9,567 nt of DNA from the NCBI GenBank assembly GCA_049972045.1, contig JBMFKS010000108.1, positions 1-9,567 of the forward strand. The letters are read 5' to 3'. The notes under the pieces were generated by a model. It worked only from the letters and a program-made list of their open reading frames with translations, was not told the DNA's origin and searched no databases. Below are positions 7,363 through 9,567 of the stretch, piece by piece (the first letter of the stretch is position 1; every line of letters begins with the position of its first letter). Source of the DNA: SpSt-77 sp049972045. Its GTDB lineage: Bacteria; Chloroflexota; Anaerolineae; B4-G1; DUEL01. The translations under genes and the position numbers were made by a program.

Positions 7363-7368
7363 CCTATC

Positions 7369-7884
7369 ATGATCTGCCCCAGTTGTGGTACCGATAACCG
7401 TCCGGGCGCCCGTTTCTGTGCCAAGTGTGGCGCCTCTCTGGTCACCGAGACGGTCGCCTGGACTCCGCCAACGCCGTCCCCCGACCTCTCCGCCGTCCCT
7501 CCCGTGTCCCCGTCTCCGGCTCCCCCCGTCTTTCCCGCTTCCTTCTCATCTTCTGCCCCGGTGCCTGTGGAGAGACGTTACCCGGCCCTGCGGGTGCTCA
7601 GCGGTCTCTACAAAGTGTTGGGAGGGATTGTCGGGGCGTTAACCGTGCTGGGCGCTCTGGGCGCCTGTATCTTCGGGATTGCAGGCGGCGCGGCGATGGG
7701 CGCCCTGGAGCAGGAATTGGGAACCCCCATCCCCGGCATCGGCGGGGTAGTCGGCGGGGTAGTCACCGGTCTGTTGATCCTTCTCTACGGTGGATCCATC
7801 GCAGTCACCCTCTACGCTGGCGGCGAACTGGTCTCTCTCTTGATCTCAATAGAAGAGAACATTCGCTCAGTGGCTCAGCGATGA
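7369..7884 (+). CDS. Zinc-ribbon protein with two transmembrane segments
   Basis: The product is 171 residues. It opens with a compact zinc ribbon (MICPSCG ... GARFCAKCGASL) whose four ligands are Cys3, Cys6, Cys17 and Cys20. A Pro/Ser-rich linker (about 31-67) follows. Two hydrophobic Gly/Ala-rich segments (about 83-108 and 126-149) probably span the membrane and are joined by a short loop (EQELGTPIPGIG). The C-terminus, AGGELVSLLISIEENIRSV, looks like an amphipathic helix. The ribbon would be cytoplasmic if the N-terminus is inside. It is the first gene after the extended -10 promoter and lies 16 bp ahead of the decayed ribbon frame. Its function is unknown; ribbons of this kind often mediate protein or nucleic-acid contacts rather than catalysis. 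Confidence 0.85.
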   Translation: MICPSCGTDNRPGARFCAKCGASLVTETVAWTPPTPSPDLSAVPPVSPSPAPPVFPASFSSSAPVPVERRYPALRVLSGLYKVLGGIVGALTVLGALGACIFGIAGGAAMGALEQELGTPIPGIGGVVGGVVTGLLILLYGGSIAVTLYAGGELVSLLISIEENIRSVAQR

Positions 7885-7900
7885 CGGGGAGGGGGACAAG

Positions 7901-8045
7901 ATGATTTGCCCACAGGGCGGCGTTGGGAATCGGCACGGGCGCCCGTTTCTGTCGGAATGGCGAGGCCGCGCTTTCGGCGGAGATGGGGCCCAGCCCGGGA
8001 ACCGCGGCGCCACCGGGGCCAATGGCACCCCCCCAGGAGGACTGA
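7901..8045 (+). pseudogene. Decayed zinc-ribbon reading frame (frameshift and two lost cysteines)
   Basis: An ATG at 7901 with a strong GGGGAGGGGGA site (7886-7896) begins MICPQGGVGNR, and after a one-base shift near 7935-7937 continues as GARFCRNGEAALSAEM...APPQED, stopping at TGA 8043-8045. Aligned with the intact ribbon at 7369, the spacing between cysteine positions is identical. The second cysteine of each CxxC pair is glycine (GGC at 7916 and 7959, where TGC is expected). The 16-mer GGGCGCCCGTTTCTGT is shared with the intact gene (7404-7419 and 7937-7952). Removing one base restores a 47-residue ribbon-plus-linker peptide. The tail frame equals that of the following vWA gene. The unshifted frame runs on to 8107 but yields nothing recognisable. 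Assembly error is possible, but three independent lesions make real decay more likely. Confidence 0.7.
8034..8040 (+). promoter_or_regulatory. Ribosome binding site for the GTG start at 8046
   Basis: CAGGAGG ends 5 bases before GTG 8046 and lies inside the last codons of the decayed ribbon frame. It supports independent initiation of the vWA gene at GTG, immediately after the TGA at 8043-8045. Confidence 0.7.
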
Positions 8046-9305
8046 GTGTCCGGCGAAGTGATCGTCACCGTCCAGACCAATCGCCCCGCCTATCCTTCCA
8101 CCGGTAGCACGCAACTGGCCTACGTCCTGGTGGAGGCCCGCCCGACAGGCTCGGTGGCTCAGGTGCGGATGCCGCTGAATTTCGCCTTCGTTTTAGACCA
8201 CAGCGGCTCCATGAGCGGCGCTAAACTGGCCAACCTGAAGGCGGCGGCCAAACTGGCCATAGACCGGCTGGGACCGGGTGACCTGGTCTCCATCGTCATT
8301 TTTGACGATAAGGTCCAGGTACTGGTACCCAGCCGACCTGCCGATAACCCTGCGGCGCTGAAGAAGCAGGTGGACAGCATCCGCGATGGCGGTGGGACGG
8401 AGATGTCCCGGGGGATGAAGGCCGGACTGGACGAACTGCGTAAAGGCCTGGCCCCCGGCCGGGTGAGCCGGATGCTTCTGCTGACCGATGGCGAGACTTT
8501 CGGCGACGAGGACCTCTGCCGGAAACTGGCCGCCGAGGCGGGCCGCAGCGGCATCCCGATCATCGCCCTGGGCCTGGGAGAGGATTGGAACGAGAAACTT
8601 CTGGACGACATCGCGGAAGCCAGCAGAGGGGTTTCCGACTTCATTCCCGACAAACAGCCGCAGGCGATCCTGAAGAGTTTTGAGGAACACGTCCGCGCAG
8701 CCCAGGCCACCGGCATTCAAAATGCCCAATTGATCCTGCGGTTGGTGGCGGGAGTGGTTCCTCGGGCCGTCTGGCGGGTCACCCCGCTGATCGCCAAACT
8801 GGGCCATCGTGCCCTCTCCGACCGCGACGTTCAGGTGACCCTGGGGGATATGGATGTGGGCCGTGGGCAGAGCGTGCTGGTGGAGGTACTGCTTCCCCCG
8901 CGCGCCCCGGGCATGTACCGGGTGATGCAGGCCGAGGTCGGTTATGATATGATCGCCCTGGGGAGAACGGGAGAGAAGGCCAAAGCAGACGTCGTCCTGG
9001 AGTTTACCGCGGATCTGACCCGGGCCTCTCAGGTCAACCCCTATGTGATGAACATTGTGGAAAAGGTAACGGCCCACCGGCTGCAGACCCAGGCGCTGGA
9101 CGAGGCGGCGGTGGGCAACATCGCCGGAGCCACCCGGAAACTGCGCGCCGCGGCCACTCGTCTGCTGGAACTGGGCGAAGAGGAACTGGCCCGCACGGCC
9201 CTGGAAGAGGCCCAACGGCTGGAGGAGGGCAAAGGGCTTTCCTCCGCCGGTACCAAAAAACTCCGCTACGAAACGCGAAAACTGACCCAAAAACTGGAAG
9301 AGTGA
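8046..9305 (+). CDS. Cytosolic vWA domain protein with intact MIDAS and helical C-terminus
   Basis: The 419-residue product starts at GTG 8046, directly after a stop codon in the same frame. No signal peptide or membrane helix is seen, so it should be cytoplasmic. Residues 1-40 form a beta-rich lead-in (VIVTVQTNRP ... LAYVLVEA). The vWA domain spans about 42-215 with a complete MIDAS: DHSGS (51-55), T118 in GGGTE, and TDGE with Asp148, so it should bind a divalent metal. Residues about 220-325 are a beta-rich region of the kind that follows vWA in similar bacterial proteins. Residues about 330-419 are helical and charged (RLLELGEEELARTALEEAQRL), suggesting protein-protein contacts. It is probably co-transcribed with the zinc-ribbon gene at 7369. 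Such proteins usually act as adaptors or assembly factors; the partner here is unknown. Confidence 0.92.
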   Translation: MSGEVIVTVQTNRPAYPSTGSTQLAYVLVEARPTGSVAQVRMPLNFAFVLDHSGSMSGAKLANLKAAAKLAIDRLGPGDLVSIVIFDDKVQVLVPSRPADNPAALKKQVDSIRDGGGTEMSRGMKAGLDELRKGLAPGRVSRMLLLTDGETFGDEDLCRKLAAEAGRSGIPIIALGLGEDWNEKLLDDIAEASRGVSDFIPDKQPQAILKSFEEHVRAAQATGIQNAQLILRLVAGVVPRAVWRVTPLIAKLGHRALSDRDVQVTLGDMDVGRGQSVLVEVLLPPRAPGMYRVMQAEVGYDMIALGRTGEKAKADVVLEFTADLTRASQVNPYVMNIVEKVTAHRLQTQALDEAAVGNIAGATRKLRAAATRLLELGEEELARTALEEAQRLEEGKGLSSAGTKKLRYETRKLTQKLEE

Positions 9306-9314
9306 CCCTCTTCG

Positions 9315-9470
9315 TGCGACCCTGCGACCTGCGCCCTGCGACCCTGCGACCTGCGACCCTGCGCCCTGCGACCCTGCGCCCTGCGACCTGCGACCTGCGC
9401 CCTGCGACCCTGCGCCCTGCGACCCTGCGCCCTGCGACCCTGCGACCCTGCGACCCTGCGACATGCGACA
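9315..9470 (+). repeat. Array of 21 short tandem units (7 and 8 bases)
   Basis: The array reads as units TGCGACCC (8 bases, called A), TGCGACC (7, B) and TGCGCCC (7, C) in the order A B C A B A C A C B B C A C A C A A A, followed by two TGCGACA units. The counts are 9 A, 4 B and 6 C. It lies 10 bases after the vWA stop codon and ends 10 bases before the AGGAGGAG site of the next gene. Because 7- and 8-base units are mixed, no reading frame is kept, and long antisense frames across it are artefacts. A sub-pattern, AC (15 bases), recurs four times in the second and third quarters. Confidence 0.95.
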
Positions 9471-9489
9471 TGTGATTTAAGGAGGAGCT

Positions 9490-9567
9490 ATGATCACCTG
9501 TCCTCAATGCGGCTCTCAGCAATCGGATGGAGCGGCCTTTTGCGATCAGTGTGGGGCGGCCCTGGGC
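9490..9567 (+). CDS. Zinc-ribbon protein, N-terminal fragment (3' partial)
   Basis: An ATG at 9490 follows AAGGAGGAG (9479-9487). The 26 codons available up to the window edge encode a zinc ribbon, MITCPQCG ... GAAFCDQCGAALG, with ligands Cys4, Cys7, Cys18 and Cys21. Apart from one extra residue after the initial MI, the spacing equals that of the ribbon at 7369. What follows the ribbon is outside the window, so the full function cannot be told. Confidence 0.85.
   Translation, partial: MITCPQCGSQQSDGAAFCDQCGAALG

Larger units (their letters stand above)
7025..7368. other. 344-bp non-coding region between the two gene clusters
   Basis: No convincing gene lies here on either strand. It holds a small hairpin at 7045-7060 just after the phosphatase gene, direct copies of CCGGG flanking AATTG around 7084-7098, a promoter at 7243-7272, and a leader of about 90 bases before the zinc-ribbon gene. 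A GTG-initiated frame of 26 codons at 7191-7271 follows a good purine-rich site (GGGGGAGG), but its stop codon overlaps the -10 box and its product resembles nothing I know. Confidence 0.7.

Noticed and set aside
7174..7368. N-terminal extension of the zinc-ribbon protein
   Set aside because: The frame is open here but crosses the promoter and leader. The AGGAGG site and the ribbon motif both point to the ATG at 7369.
8193..9464. 423-codon minus-strand frame across the vWA gene and the tandem array
   Set aside because: It overlaps a gene with an intact vWA motif. Its N-terminal part is only the translated tandem repeat (GAGSQ-type low complexity).
9315..9470. CRISPR array
   Set aside because: The units are 7-8 bases and directly adjacent, with no unique spacers and no cas genes nearby.

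Overview
The window looks like a piece of a Chloroflexota (Anaerolineae-like) chromosome. The clues are high GC content, Pro/Thr-rich low-complexity tails on membrane proteins, a secreted multi-domain protein carrying the motif YIPLVLRN, short intergenic G/C tandem repeats, and FHA, vWA, Ser/Thr kinase, PP2C and zinc-ribbon genes packed together. The lineage is an inference from style; no marker gene is present. All supported genes are on the + strand.

Layout. (1) Bases 1-2651 are the 3' part of a large exported protein built from Ig-like and fibronectin-III-like modules, ending in a carbohydrate-binding-like jelly-roll domain. Its start lies upstream of the window. (2) Bases 2714-7024 form a tight three-gene operon, with gaps of 5 and 13 bp. 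It encodes a membrane protein with an extracytoplasmic vWA domain and a cytoplasmic FHA domain, a transmembrane Ser/Thr protein kinase, and a transmembrane PP2C phosphatase. (3) Bases 7025-7368 are non-coding and contain a small hairpin and a good extended -10 promoter. (4) Bases 7369-9305 form a second transcription unit: a zinc-ribbon protein with two membrane segments, a decayed zinc-ribbon reading frame, and a cytosolic vWA protein with an intact metal site. (5) Bases 9315-9470 are a 21-unit array of 7- and 8-base repeats. (6) From 9490 another zinc-ribbon protein begins and runs off the window.

How the genes may work together (inference). The kinase would phosphorylate Thr residues, the FHA domain of the vWA-FHA protein would bind the phosphothreonine, and the PP2C protein would reverse the mark. 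All three cross the membrane once, so an outside stimulus could be passed to the cytoplasm. The downstream zinc-ribbon and vWA genes have their own promoter. The combined content (vWA + kinase + PP2C + zinc ribbon) recalls the TerY-P type triads, although the domain architecture here differs.

The most notable items are the decayed zinc-ribbon frame, which shares a reading frame with the following vWA gene across a single stop codon; the degenerate MIDAS of the first vWA protein; the non-RD (HLD) kinase; and the heptamer/octamer array.
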